From assembly GCF_900100755.1 (NCBI RefSeq), contig NZ_FNCI01000001.1, forward strand, positions 62,001-126,000: a stretch of DNA of 64,000 nt, read 5' to 3'. The notes beneath the pieces are model-generated. The model was given only the letters and a program-made list of their open reading frames with translations, did not search any database and was not told the DNA's origin. A program made the position numbers and the translations under genes. Origin of the DNA: Onishia taeanensis (lineage in GTDB: Bacteria > Pseudomonadota > Gammaproteobacteria > Pseudomonadales > Halomonadaceae). Each line of letters opens with the position of its first letter. The stretch's first letter is position 1. This document shows positions 33,413 to 42,698 of the stretch, one piece after another.

Positions 33413-36202
33413 ATGAGCGATACGATTGGAACAGACACGCCGTATACGGCTCTGGGGTTCTACCACAAGATCTCCCAGCTTCGTGCAGATACTTGGAACG
33501 CGCTCAAGCGTGACCTTGGCAAGCTGGTTAATCTCCAGGATGAGGCCCAGTCGCGTAACCTGGTCAAGGCCGTCGATATCAAGCTGACCCGGCTTGAGAT
33601 CATCGAGGACTATCACGCCTTCCCCTCCAAGGAAGACTTTCGCCATCTTTGGCACCTGTTCAACCGTCAGGAATATTCGCTGCTCGAGAAAGTGGTCAAG
33701 CGCCTCGTACGGGCGATGATCAGCGAGTCCTACCGTCGTCGCCAGGTCGACCTCAGCGAGACCGACGCCGATGCGGAAGACCTCGAGACACTGGATGCCC
33801 TGGCGCAGCTGCGTCGCGGTCACCCGACCTCCAATAGCTCTTCGCAGCCTTATTTCGAGGTGTTGATCGTCGACGCCATGTCGCTGCAGGAAGAGGAAGT
33901 GGTACGCGAGGCGTTTCATAACCTGCGGCGTCCCGAAGACAAGTTCGTCTACGACGTCGTAACGGTGCGCAGCTTCGAAGATGCGTTGATCGCGATTCTG
34001 GTCAACCCGAACATTCAGGCCTGCCTGATTCGCTACGAATTTCCCTACAAGTCGAAGTACAACCTGAGTGCACTGCGCAACTACCTCGAGGGTATCTCCG
34101 AGGTCGAGTTGGAGAGCAAGTCGGAGGCCGAACGCAGCATTCTGCTGAGTTCGATGATCCGCGAGATTCGCCCTGAGATCGATCAGTTCTTGGTCACCAG
34201 CGGCGATGTAGAGGTGACCGCAAGCCGAGATATCCGTCACTTCAACCGGATTTTCTACCGGGAAACGGATTATATCGAGCAGCATCACACCATCCTGCGT
34301 GCCATCGACAACCGCTTCCGCACGCCGTTCTTCGATGCGCTGCGGGAGTATAGCCGCAAGCCCACCGGGGTCTTCCATGCCATGCCGATCTCCCGGGGCA
34401 AGTCGATCACCCGCTCCCACTGGGCGGGGCAGATGATCGACTTCTACGGCATCAATATCTTCCTGGCGGAGACCTCGGCGACGTCTGGCGGGCTGGATTC
34501 CCTGTTGCAGCCCTATGGGCCGATCAAGAAGGCGCAAGAGTACGCGGCCCGTGCTTTCGGTTCGCGACAGAGCTACTTCGTCACCAACGGCACCTCGACG
34601 GCCAACAAGATCGTCGTGCAGGCCCTGGTAAAGCCGCGGGACATCGTGCTGGTCGACCGCGACTGCCACAAGTCGCACCACTACGGCATGGTGTTGAGCG
34701 GCGCTCACGTAGCCTACCTGGACTCCTATCCGCTCAACGATTACTCGATGTACGGCGCCGTGCCGCTGCGCGAGATCAAGAAGACCCTGCTGGAATACAA
34801 GCGGTCCGGGCAGCTCGACAAGGTCAAGATGCTGCTGCTGACCAACTGTACCTTCGACGGCGTGGTCTACAACGTGCGTCGAGTCATGGAAGAGTGTCTG
34901 GCCATCAAGCCTGACTTGGTGTTCCTGTGGGATGAGGCCTGGTTTGCCTTCGCCACCTTCAACCCGACCTACCGCCCACGCACCGCGATGCATGCCGCGC
35001 GCTATCTGCGCGATCGCTATCGCAGCGAGGAGTATGCGGCGGAATATGCGGCCTGGAAGGAAGAGTTCGATCAGTTGGACCCGAATGACGATGCCACCTG
35101 GCTCGACCGGCCGCTGTTGCCGGACCCCGAAAGCGTGCGGGTGCGCACCTATGCGACCCATTCGACCCACAAGACGCTGACGTCGCTGCGCCAGGGGTCG
35201 ATGATCCACGTCTATGACCAGGACTACCGCCAGAAGGTCGAGGCGCCGTTCCACGAAGCCTACATGACCCACACCTCGACCTCGCCCAACTATCAGATCC
35301 TGGCGTCGCTGGACGTGGGGCGCATGCAGGCCGAGATGGAAGGCTTCGAGCTGGTGCACTCCCAGGTCGAGGCGGCGCTTTCGCTACGCGAGCAGCTCTA
35401 TACCAACCCGCTGTTGAACAAGTACTTCGAGGTGCTCAAGAACAGTGATCTGGTGCCTGCCGAGTTCCGCCAGTCAGGGGTCGAGACCTATTACGATCCC
35501 AATGCAGGCTGGAACAAGATGGAGGAGGCCTGGGCCCAGGATGAATTCGTAGTCGACCCGACGCGTATCACCCTGTCCATCGGCAAGACGGGTATCGACG
35601 GCGACGCCTTCAAGAACGACTACCTGATGAACCAGTACGGCATCCAGATCAACAAGACCTCCCGTAATACCGTGTTGTTCATGACCAATATCGGCACCAC
35701 GCGCGGGGCCATCGCCTACCTGTTGGATGTGTTGATCAAGCTAGCCAAGTCCTTTGATCGCCGCTGGGAGGAAAGCAGTCGTCCGGAGCGCAAGATCATC
35801 GAGCATCAGGTCAAGTCCTTGACCCATGATCTGCCGCCGCTGCCGGACTTCAGTCGCTTCCACGATGCCTTCCGGCCACATGTGGATGCCGGCACGCCGG
35901 ATGGCGATATTCGTCGCGCCTACTTCCTCAGTTACGATGAGGAAAACACCGAGTATCTGCGTTTCGACAATGGCGAGCTGCAGCGGGCCATGAACGCGGG
36001 ACGTGATGTGGTCTCGGCGAGCTTCGTGATCCCCTATCCGCCGGGCTTCCCGGTACTGGTGCCGGGGCAGGTGATCAGCGAAGAGATCCTCTACTTCCTG
36101 CAGGCGCTGGATGTCACCGAGATCCATGGCTATCGCCCGGAGCTAGGCTTGATCGTGTTCACTGAAGAGGCGCTGCTGGCGACCTCGGAGTGTTCTGAGT
36201 GA
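33413..36202 (+). CDS. Orn/Lys/Arg-type PLP decarboxylase, unusually long
   Basis: This 929-residue protein belongs to the fold-I basic amino acid decarboxylases. The wing domain is at about 146-215 (PYFEVLIVDAMSLQ onward). In the core, TNGTSTANKIV and DRDCHKSHHYG shape the PLP site, DEAW holds D507, and the Schiff-base lysine is K587 in ATHSTHK. The C-terminal domain carries SFVIPYPPGFPVLVPGQVI. Relatives are usually 710-760 residues; the excess comes from about 140 N-terminal helical residues and an insert of about 45 residues between DEAW and STHK. Substrate could be arginine, lysine, ornithine or, from the neighbours, 2,4-diaminobutyrate. Last gene of the cassette, 77 bp after the Ntn gene. 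Confidence 0.87.
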   Translation: MSDTIGTDTPYTALGFYHKISQLRADTWNALKRDLGKLVNLQDEAQSRNLVKAVDIKLTRLEIIEDYHAFPSKEDFRHLWHLFNRQEYSLLEKVVKRLVRAMISESYRRRQVDLSETDADAEDLETLDALAQLRRGHPTSNSSSQPYFEVLIVDAMSLQEEEVVREAFHNLRRPEDKFVYDVVTVRSFEDALIAILVNPNIQACLIRYEFPYKSKYNLSALRNYLEGISEVELESKSEAERSILLSSMIREIRPEIDQFLVTSGDVEVTASRDIRHFNRIFYRETDYIEQHHTILRAIDNRFRTPFFDALREYSRKPTGVFHAMPISRGKSITRSHWAGQMIDFYGINIFLAETSATSGGLDSLLQPYGPIKKAQEYAARAFGSRQSYFVTNGTSTANKIVVQALVKPRDIVLVDRDCHKSHHYGMVLSGAHVAYLDSYPLNDYSMYGAVPLREIKKTLLEYKRSGQLDKVKMLLLTNCTFDGVVYNVRRVMEECLAIKPDLVFLWDEAWFAFATFNPTYRPRTAMHAARYLRDRYRSEEYAAEYAAWKEEFDQLDPNDDATWLDRPLLPDPESVRVRTYATHSTHKTLTSLRQGSMIHVYDQDYRQKVEAPFHEAYMTHTSTSPNYQILASLDVGRMQAEMEGFELVHSQVEAALSLREQLYTNPLLNKYFEVLKNSDLVPAEFRQSGVETYYDPNAGWNKMEEAWAQDEFVVDPTRITLSIGKTGIDGDAFKNDYLMNQYGIQINKTSRNTVLFMTNIGTTRGAIAYLLDVLIKLAKSFDRRWEESSRPERKIIEHQVKSLTHDLPPLPDFSRFHDAFRPHVDAGTPDGDIRRAYFLSYDEENTEYLRFDNGELQRAMNAGRDVVSASFVIPYPPGFPVLVPGQVISEEILYFLQALDVTEIHGYRPELGLIVFTEEALLATSECSE

Positions 36203-36246
36203 CGCCTGAGGGCCGCCCTTAGTTCCATCCTCTACCGTTAAGCATC

Positions 36247-36278
36247 CCATCGCCCCGGCCATTCGGTCGGGGCGATGG
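36247..36278 (+). terminator. Hairpin after the decarboxylase gene
   Basis: CCATCGCCCCG pairs with CGGGGCGATGG, and three further inner pairs are possible, giving a 14-bp stem. Only CGTTTA follows, so it is a weak intrinsic terminator at best. It lies 44 bp after the stop. Confidence 0.55.
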
Positions 36279-36514
36279 CGTTTATGGAGCCTTCTTTTCG
36301 GCTTGACCGCTGCTGACGGTCAGGTTCGCGAGCTCAGTGGACAGAAGAATCTGCAGCTTTCGGCCGGAAGACGAAAAAAACCGCATGTCGATGGCGGCCC
36401 AACAAAAAGTCTCGTTCTCCTTGTGGCCGTACCCTGTATGCATCAGACGGCATTGGCCGTCCGGTCGTATTCAAGCGTGAGCGCCCTGGGCGCTGCTTTG
36501 CCAGGAGATATTTC
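36279..36514. promoter_or_regulatory. Upstream region of doeC
   Basis: The 312-bp gap between the decarboxylase and doeC holds no gene. It contains TGACCG and CGGTCA facing each other with a 7-base spacer (36303-36321) as a possible operator, an A-rich run near 36375, and AGGAG at 36503-36507, seven bases before the doeC start. A separate promoter for doeCD is likely. Confidence 0.4.
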
Positions 36515-38008
36515 ATGAAAGTGTCCGCGACGATGACTCAGCGACTCGACGATCCCCGCCTGTTCCGCCAGTACGCCTACGTCGACGGCAAGTGGACCCA
36601 TGGCGACGCTGGCCGGGAAGAGGCCGTGACCGATCCGGCCACTGGTGAAGTCCTGGGGCACATTCCTTGGTTGGAAGCCGACCAAATCCGCGGCGCTGTG
36701 GATGCCGCCGAGCGTGCCTTCGTCCAGTGGCGTGCGCTGCGTGCCGACGAGCGCGCCGACCGCCTGCTGGCCTGGTACGACCTGATTCAAGAGAATCGCG
36801 AGGATCTGGCCATCCTGATGTCCATGGAGCAGGGCAAGCCGCTACCGGATGCCCGTGGCGAAGTGGAGTATGGCGCCAGCTTCATCAAGTGGTTCGCCGA
36901 GCAGGGCAAGCGCACCTTCGGTGAGACCATTCCCAGCCATATCCCCAATGCGGCCCTTGGCACCATCAAGGAGCCTATCGGTATCGCTGCCCTGATCACG
37001 CCCTGGAACTTCCCGCTGGCGATGATCACTCGCAAGGCGGGCGCGGCTATGGCCGCCGGCTGCCCGGTGATCGTCAAGCCGGCCGGTGAGACGCCGTTCT
37101 CGGCGCTGGCGCTTGCCGAGCTTGCCGAGCGGGCCAGCATTCCTGCGGGTATCTTCAACGTGGTGCTGGGCGAGCCTGCCGAGGTGTCCTCGATCCTGTG
37201 CAAGGAAGAGCGCGTCAAGGCGCTGTCCTTCACCGGTTCCACGCGGGTCGGGCGGCTGTTGCTCGAACAGAGCGCCGGTACCGTCAAGCGTGTCTCGCTG
37301 GAGCTTGGCGGCAATGCGCCCTTTATCGTCGGCCCGGACATGGACCCACACGAAGCCGCGCTGGCGGCGGTGGCGGCCAAGTTCCAGACCGCCGGCCAGG
37401 ATTGCCTGGCGGCCAACCGTATCCTGGTGCACGAGTCGATCCACGACGCCTTCGTCGAGCACTTCGCCGAGCGCATGGCGGCGCTGACCGTGGGCAATGG
37501 CCTGCAAAGTGAGGTGGATCTGGGCCCGTTGATTCACGGCCAGGCGGTGGAAAAGGCGTCCAGCATCGTCGACGACGCCATTTCCCGGGGGGCGACCCTG
37601 GTGGCCGGCGATCAATCGGCAGCTCCCGGCCCCAATTTCTTCATGCCGGTACTGCTGACCGGTGTGACCCGCGAGATGAAGGTCTGGCGGGAAGAGAACT
37701 TCGCGCCGGTGGCCGGTATCACCGCCTATAGCGACGATGATGAAGTCATTGCCATGGCCAACGACACCGAATACGGCCTTGCCGCCTATGTCTACACCCA
37801 CGACATCCGTCGCATCTGGAAGCTGATGCGGGCGCTGGAATACGGCATGGTCTCGGTCAACTCGGTCAAGATGACTGGGCCGCCGATTCCCTTCGGTGGC
37901 GTCAAGCAGTCGGGGCTTGGCCGAGAAGGCGGCGTCAGCGGCATCGATGAATACCTGGAAACCAAGTACTACTGCCTGGGCGCCTTGGGGTCCGTTTCCG
38001 GTAGCTGA
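36515..38008 (+). CDS. doeC: Aspartate-semialdehyde dehydrogenase DoeC
   Basis: This 497-residue ALDH-superfamily enzyme oxidises aspartate semialdehyde to aspartate, the last step of ectoine breakdown. Motifs are PWNFP (163-167), KPAGETP (188-194), FTGST (239-243), E263 in LELGGNAPF and catalytic C297 in FQTAGQDCLAANR. The sequence is of the GabD/succinate-semialdehyde type, as is DoeC of H. elongata. The gene order doeC-doeD supports the name. GabD itself is the main alternative. Confidence 0.87.
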   Translation: MKVSATMTQRLDDPRLFRQYAYVDGKWTHGDAGREEAVTDPATGEVLGHIPWLEADQIRGAVDAAERAFVQWRALRADERADRLLAWYDLIQENREDLAILMSMEQGKPLPDARGEVEYGASFIKWFAEQGKRTFGETIPSHIPNAALGTIKEPIGIAALITPWNFPLAMITRKAGAAMAAGCPVIVKPAGETPFSALALAELAERASIPAGIFNVVLGEPAEVSSILCKEERVKALSFTGSTRVGRLLLEQSAGTVKRVSLELGGNAPFIVGPDMDPHEAALAAVAAKFQTAGQDCLAANRILVHESIHDAFVEHFAERMAALTVGNGLQSEVDLGPLIHGQAVEKASSIVDDAISRGATLVAGDQSAAPGPNFFMPVLLTGVTREMKVWREENFAPVAGITAYSDDDEVIAMANDTEYGLAAYVYTHDIRRIWKLMRALEYGMVSVNSVKMTGPPIPFGGVKQSGLGREGGVSGIDEYLETKYYCLGALGSVSGS

Positions 38009-38132
38009 GCTTTCCACGCAGCGCGGTAAGGTGCCAAGCGAACCGTCTTTTTCAGGGATGAAAAAGCCGAGCCCCCAGGGACGGGTTCATGGCGTGTTCG
38101 CGGGCATCTTGCCAGGCGTCATGCGGCGCCAC

Positions 38133-38174
38133 TAATTCAGAACCCCTAATCCAGAACCCTTAATCCAGAACAAC
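38133..38174. repeat. Three 14-bp tandem repeats upstream of doeD
   Basis: TAATTCAGAACCCC, TAATCCAGAACCCT and TAATCCAGAACAAC follow each other without gaps, 54 bp before the doeD start. Two other gene gaps in this window carry tandem repeats of the same 14-bp period but other sequence. Confidence 0.8.
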
Positions 38175-38227
38175 ACAACGCCACAACCTCCCCTTTATGC
38201 AGGGGGGACAAGAAAAGAGAGAACGAG

Positions 38228-39634
38228 ATGAGCCAGCAGCACCAGGACCTGATTGATCGCGACCGCAAGGTCACCTTCCATGCTTCCACGCACCTGCGCG
38301 ACTTTGCCCATGGCGATGCGCCGGGCCGGGTGATTACCGGAGGCAAAGGCATCAATATCGTCGATATGGACGGTCGCGAATTCATCGACGGCTTTGCCGG
38401 CCTGTACTGCGTCAACATCGGTTATGGCCGCACCGAGGTGGCTGACGCCATCTACAAGCAGGCCCTCGAGATGTCCTATTACCACACCTATGTGGGGCAC
38501 TCTAACCAAGCGCAGGTCGAGCTTTCCGAAAAGATTCTCGAGCTGGCCGGTCCCGGCATGTCCAAGGTCTACTACGGCATGTCAGGCAGTGATGCCAACG
38601 AGACGCAGCTCAAGCTGGTGCGTTATTACAACAACGTGCTCGGTCGCCCGCAGAAGAAGAAGGTCATTTCGCGGATGCGTGGCTATCACGGTTCTGGTAT
38701 CGCATCGGGCTCACTGACCGGCCTGAAGGCATTTCACGATCACTTCGACCTGCCGATCGATACCATCCGCCACACCGAGGCGCCGTATTACTATCACCGC
38801 GCCGCCGAGCAGGAAGGCATGAGCGAGCAGGAATTCTCGGCCCACTGCGCTACGCAGCTCGAGGAGATGATTCTCGCCGAAGGCCCCGACACCGTTGCCG
38901 CCTTCATCGGTGAGCCGGTGCTCGGCACCGGTGGCATCGTGCCGCCGCCGGAAGGCTACTGGGCAGCGATCCAGGCCGTGCTCGACAAGTACGACGTGCT
39001 GCTGATCGCCGACGAGGTGGTCTGTGGCTTCGGGCGTATCGGCACCAACTTCGGCAGCCATCACTACGGCATCAAGCCGGACCTGATCACCGTCGCCAAG
39101 GGCCTGACCAGCGCCTATCAGCCACTGTCCGGGGTGATCGTCGGCGACCGCGTATGGAAGGTGCTGGAGCAGGGGACCGGTGAATACGGCCCGATCGGCC
39201 ACGGCTGGACCTACTCCGGCCATGCGCTGGGCTGTGCGGCGGGTCTTGCCAACCTCGAGATCATCGAGCGCGAGGGCCTGACCGCCAACGCCGCCGAGAC
39301 CGGTGCCTACCTGCAGCAGCAGATGCAGGCCACCTTCGGGGATCACCCGATCGTCGGGCAGGCGCGTGGTGTGGGCATGCTGGCCTCGCTTGAGTTTTCC
39401 GCCAATCCGGCCAAGCGTGCCCACTTCGATCCGAGCCTCAAGGTCGGTCCGCGTATCGCCGCGGCCGCCCTCGAGGAGAACCTGATCGCCCGTGCCATGC
39501 CGCAGGGAGACATCCTCGGGTTTGCGCCGCCGCTGATCACCACCCGTGATCAGGTCGACGAGATCATCGCCCGCGCCAAGCGTGCGGTTGACAAGGTGAC
39601 AGACGAGCTTACCGCATCGGGCGATCTTTGCTGA
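38228..39634 (+). CDS. doeD: L-2,4-diaminobutyrate transaminase DoeD
   Basis: This 468-residue class III PLP aminotransferase converts diaminobutyrate to aspartate semialdehyde, with 2-oxoglutarate or pyruvate as acceptor. Seen are the phosphate-binding SGSDANETQ, D262 in IADEVVCGFGR that contacts the PLP ring nitrogen, and Schiff-base K291 in TVAKGLTSAYQP. It is the partner of DoeC, which lies 219 bp upstream. A hairpin terminator follows it. Confidence 0.91.
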   Translation: MSQQHQDLIDRDRKVTFHASTHLRDFAHGDAPGRVITGGKGINIVDMDGREFIDGFAGLYCVNIGYGRTEVADAIYKQALEMSYYHTYVGHSNQAQVELSEKILELAGPGMSKVYYGMSGSDANETQLKLVRYYNNVLGRPQKKKVISRMRGYHGSGIASGSLTGLKAFHDHFDLPIDTIRHTEAPYYYHRAAEQEGMSEQEFSAHCATQLEEMILAEGPDTVAAFIGEPVLGTGGIVPPPEGYWAAIQAVLDKYDVLLIADEVVCGFGRIGTNFGSHHYGIKPDLITVAKGLTSAYQPLSGVIVGDRVWKVLEQGTGEYGPIGHGWTYSGHALGCAAGLANLEIIEREGLTANAAETGAYLQQQMQATFGDHPIVGQARGVGMLASLEFSANPAKRAHFDPSLKVGPRIAAAALEENLIARAMPQGDILGFAPPLITTRDQVDEIIARAKRAVDKVTDELTASGDLC

Positions 39635-39671
39635 TCGACGATCCGGCAAGCGAAGGCTGAAAGTCGAAGGC

Positions 39672-39696
39672 GCCGCCCAATGGGCGGCGTCTTTGG
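39672..39696 (+). terminator. Intrinsic terminator after doeD
   Basis: CGCCGCCC and GGGCGGCG form an 8-bp stem around AAT, followed by TCTTT, 37 bp after the stop. Confidence 0.65.
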
Positions 39697-39774
39697 TCAT
39701 GCGCTGGTCATGACGGCGGTTACCGCTATGGTTAGGGTCATCCGCTGAAGAATGCATGCATGAAGGAAGCGCCT

Positions 39775-40773
39775 ATGTCTCACTCTACTCATGGCGTCAC
39801 CCTGGCCGAACTCTACCGGGCGCGTAAGCGTATCACCGGCCAGGTGGTGCGCTCGCCGCTGGTCCCGTCGGCGGCCCTGTCACGTCGCTTCGATGCCGAG
39901 GTGCTGCTCAAGCTCGAGACCTGCCAGCCCACCGGCGCCTTCAAGCTGCGCGGCGCCACCAACATGATCGCCGCCCTGATCGAACGCCATGGCCGCGAGG
40001 CCTTGGCCCGCGGCGTCACTACCGCCTCTACCGGCAACCACGGCCGGGCGGTGGCCTTTGCCGCGGCGCGCCTGGGCGTGCCGGCGACCATCTGCCTGTC
40101 GACCCTGGTGCCGTCCAACAAGATCGCCACCATCGAAGCCCTGGGCGCCACCGTGACCCGCGTCGGCGCCAGCCAGGACCAGGCCTTCGAGGAAGTGGCG
40201 AGGCTGGTCGACGAGGAAGGCATGACCCTGATCCCGCCCTTCGACGATCCATTGATTGCCGCCGGCCAGGGCACCATAGGTCTCGAGTTGATGGAAGATG
40301 CACCCCAGCTCGACCGGGTCTTCGTCGGGCTCTCCGGCGGTGGCCTGCTCGGCGGCATCGGGGCGGCTATGAAGGCCATTCGCCCTGAGGTCCAGGTGAC
40401 CGGGGTCAGCCTCAGTCGCGGGGCGGCGATGTGGAAGAGCCTGGAAGCCGGCCATCCGGTGGCGGTCGAGGAGGCCGAGAGCCTCGGTGATTCGCTGGGC
40501 GGCGGCATCGGCCTGGATAACCGCTGCAGCTTTGCCTTGGTCGACGAGGTGATGGACGATCACTACCAGGTCTCCGAGGCGGCCATCGCCCACGCCATGG
40601 TCGATATGCTCGAAAACGAGAAACTGTTGGTCGAAGGGGCCGCAGCGGTCGGGCTGGCGGCGATCGAGGAGCACGGTATCGACATCCGCGGCCAGACGGT
40701 GGCGCTGATCGTCTCCGGCAACGGGGTGTCCCTCGAGACGCTTGATCGAGCGCGGCACCTCGTAGGACGCTAA
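39775..40773 (+). CDS. eutB: Hydroxyectoine utilisation dehydratase EutB
   Basis: This 332-residue fold-II PLP enzyme resembles threonine dehydratase. Schiff-base K57 lies in TGAFKLRGATN and the phosphate-binding loop is SGGGLLGG. In rhizobia and Ruegeria, EutA, EutB and EutC are thought to convert hydroxyectoine to ectoine before DoeA acts. Its place between doeD and the eutC-like gene supports this. AAGGAA seven bases upstream fixes the start at 39775; an ATG five codons earlier is less well served. Confidence 0.85.
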   Translation: MSHSTHGVTLAELYRARKRITGQVVRSPLVPSAALSRRFDAEVLLKLETCQPTGAFKLRGATNMIAALIERHGREALARGVTTASTGNHGRAVAFAAARLGVPATICLSTLVPSNKIATIEALGATVTRVGASQDQAFEEVARLVDEEGMTLIPPFDDPLIAAGQGTIGLELMEDAPQLDRVFVGLSGGGLLGGIGAAMKAIRPEVQVTGVSLSRGAAMWKSLEAGHPVAVEEAESLGDSLGGGIGLDNRCSFALVDEVMDDHYQVSEAAIAHAMVDMLENEKLLVEGAAAVGLAAIEEHGIDIRGQTVALIVSGNGVSLETLDRARHLVGR

Positions 40774-40819
40774 TACGTCTGATTTGCGCAATACGACATT
40801 TTCTTATCAGGAGAGGCTC

Positions 40820-41791
40820 ATGCAGCTATTCGACCGGGCGGCGATCAGCGCGGCCGTGACGCTGGATCAGGAGGCCCTGAACGCCGTGGAAGCGGGCTTC
40901 GCGGCCCTGGGACGTGGCGAGGCGGTACAGCCGCCGATTCTGTCCATGGCCATCGAGGAGGCCAACGGCGAGGTCGACGTCAAGACCGCGCACATTCGCG
41001 GCTTTTCCCGTTTCGCCATCAAGGTAAGCCCCGGGTTCTTCGACAACCCCAAGCGAGGGCTTCCCAGCCTCAACGGCCTGATGATGGTGTTCTCGGCCCA
41101 GACCGGTCTGGTTGAGGCGGTGCTGTTCGACGAGGGCTATCTGACCATGGTGCGCACCGCCCTGGCAGGCGCCATTGCCGCCAAGTACCTGTCCCGGCCA
41201 GACAGCCAGCGGGTCGCGGTGCTGGGGGCCGGCGAGCAGGCGCGTCGTCAGGTAGAAGCGCTGCGTCTGGTGCGCGATATAAAGGCCGTGGACCTCTGGG
41301 CGCGCCGGCCGCAGGCCGCGCATGACTGCGCCGAGCAACTGCGTGCCCAGGGGCTTGAGGTGACGGTGCATGAAAGCGTCCGTTCCGCCTGTGCCGACGC
41401 TGACATCATCGTGACCACCACGCCGTCCCAGCAGCCGATTCTCAGTGCGGCGGACCTGCCCGAGGGCGTGCACGTTACCGCCATGGGCTCGGATAGCCCC
41501 GAGAAACGCGAGCTCGAGACCAGCGTACTCACCCGTGCCGATGCCTTCGTATGCGACAGCCGAGCCCAGAGCGAGCGCAACGGCGAGCTCAAGGCCTTCG
41601 CCGGGTCCGCTGACGGGGCTGCGGCCGGCGCCGATGGCGAGGTGCCGTTCAAGGTCTTCGAGCTAGGCCGCGTGATTGCCGAAGGCCAGCGCCTGCGGCT
41701 GACGCCTGCCACCATCACCGTCTGCGATCTAACCGGCACCGGCGTGCAGGACACCGCCATCGCGGATTTCGCCCTGAGCCGCCTGAGCTGA
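40820..41791 (+). CDS. eutC: Cyclodeaminase EutC (ornithine cyclodeaminase-like)
   Basis: This 323-residue protein of the ornithine cyclodeaminase/mu-crystallin family has KVSPGFFDNPKRGLPSLNG early in the chain, an NAD-binding fold starting VAVLGAGEQARRQVEALRLVR, and VTAMGSDSPEKRELE in the catalytic region. In hydroxyectoine users EutC works with EutB, probably closing the ring to ectoine. A strong AGGAGAGG site precedes the start. It lies 46 bp after eutB. Confidence 0.86.
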   Translation: MQLFDRAAISAAVTLDQEALNAVEAGFAALGRGEAVQPPILSMAIEEANGEVDVKTAHIRGFSRFAIKVSPGFFDNPKRGLPSLNGLMMVFSAQTGLVEAVLFDEGYLTMVRTALAGAIAAKYLSRPDSQRVAVLGAGEQARRQVEALRLVRDIKAVDLWARRPQAAHDCAEQLRAQGLEVTVHESVRSACADADIIVTTTPSQQPILSAADLPEGVHVTAMGSDSPEKRELETSVLTRADAFVCDSRAQSERNGELKAFAGSADGAAAGADGEVPFKVFELGRVIAEGQRLRLTPATITVCDLTGTGVQDTAIADFALSRLS

Positions 41792-41951
41792 GCCTTTTGG
41801 ATCAGCAACTGCGGTGCTGGCCGCCAGCCTGGGCCCTGGGCTTGTCGCTGATGCCAAATGCGGCCAAGCTGTTGATCGGGTAAGCATGCGAGGCACTTTC
41901 TACGCCTCGGGGACTCAGTGTTAGGTGCTAGGTTTCAAGCTCTCAGTCTCG

Positions 41952-41998
41952 AGTACTCATTTATAAGTACTCAGTTATAAGTACTCAGTATCAAGTAC
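41952..41998. repeat. 14-bp tandem repeats upstream of the HAD gene
   Basis: AGTACTCATTTATA, AGTACTCAGTTATA and AGTACTCAGTATCA stand head to tail, followed by AGTAC, and end 12 bp before the HAD start codon. The period is 14 bp, as at 38133 and 50887. Confidence 0.8.
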
Positions 41999-42009
41999 AA
42001 GGATGCAAG

Positions 42010-42681
42010 ATGAGCAAACGTGTACTGGCCTTCGATGTCTACGGCACCCTGATCGACACCCACGGGGTGATCGCTGAACTGGAAGAAACGCTCGGTGAAC
42101 GAGCGGCGACTTTTTCTCAGCGCTGGCGTGACAAGCAGTTGGAATACAGCTTCCGGCGAAGCTTGATGGGGGCCTATGCGCCTTTTTCCGACTGCACTCG
42201 AGAGGCGCTGGAGTTTACCGACCGGGCCTTGGGGGCGGGCCTTACTGAGGGGCAGAAGGATCGCCTGATGGCCACTTACGGCAAGCTGCCGGCCTTTCCC
42301 GACGTTGCCGAGGCGCTGGAGCGCTTTGCCCGCGCCGGTGTGACCTGCGTGGCCTTCTCCAATGGCACCCGTGAGGCGGTCGACGGCCTGCTGAGCCAGG
42401 CCGGGCTGAGAGATCATTTCGACGACATCGTCAGCGCCGATGAGGTCAAACGGTTCAAGCCCGACCCTGCGGTCTATTCGCATCTGCGCGACCGTATGGA
42501 GAGCGAGGCGCAGGACACCTGGCTGATTTCCAGCAACCCCTTCGATGTCATCGGCGCCCGCCATGCCGGGCTGCATGCCGCCTGGATAAGGCGCAGCGCC
42601 GAGGCGCCCTTCGATGCCTGGGGCGGTGAGCCCGACGTTACGGTGGGGGATCTTTGGGAGCTTGCCGATCGGCTCATCTAG
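42010..42681 (+). CDS. HAD-superfamily hydrolase (haloacid dehalogenase type II)
   Basis: This 223-residue enzyme shows the four HAD motifs: nucleophile D9 in FDVYGTL, Ser in FSNGTREAVDG, Lys in VKRFKPDPAVY, and the late acid in ISSNPFDVIGARHAG. The pattern matches L-2-haloacid dehalogenase/phosphatase type II proteins. Annotated members are often phosphatases or of unknown substrate. It follows the eut genes on the same strand, so it may be a side activity of the locus, but no pathway step demands it. It converges on the zinc-finger gene. Confidence 0.83.
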   Translation: MSKRVLAFDVYGTLIDTHGVIAELEETLGERAATFSQRWRDKQLEYSFRRSLMGAYAPFSDCTREALEFTDRALGAGLTEGQKDRLMATYGKLPAFPDVAEALERFARAGVTCVAFSNGTREAVDGLLSQAGLRDHFDDIVSADEVKRFKPDPAVYSHLRDRMESEAQDTWLISSNPFDVIGARHAGLHAAWIRRSAEAPFDAWGGEPDVTVGDLWELADRLI

Positions 42682-42698
42682 GCCTTGTCGGTATGCCG

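Noticed and set aside
33344-35359. A 671-codon open frame on the minus strand, antisense to the decarboxylase
   Set aside because: It lies wholly opposite a gene with clear family motifs, reads His/Gln/Arg/Val-rich as antisense frames do at high G+C, and shows no domain.
38133-42000. Short tandem repeats as a possible CRISPR array
   Set aside because: Units are only 14 bp, contiguous and without spacers, and no cas gene is near.
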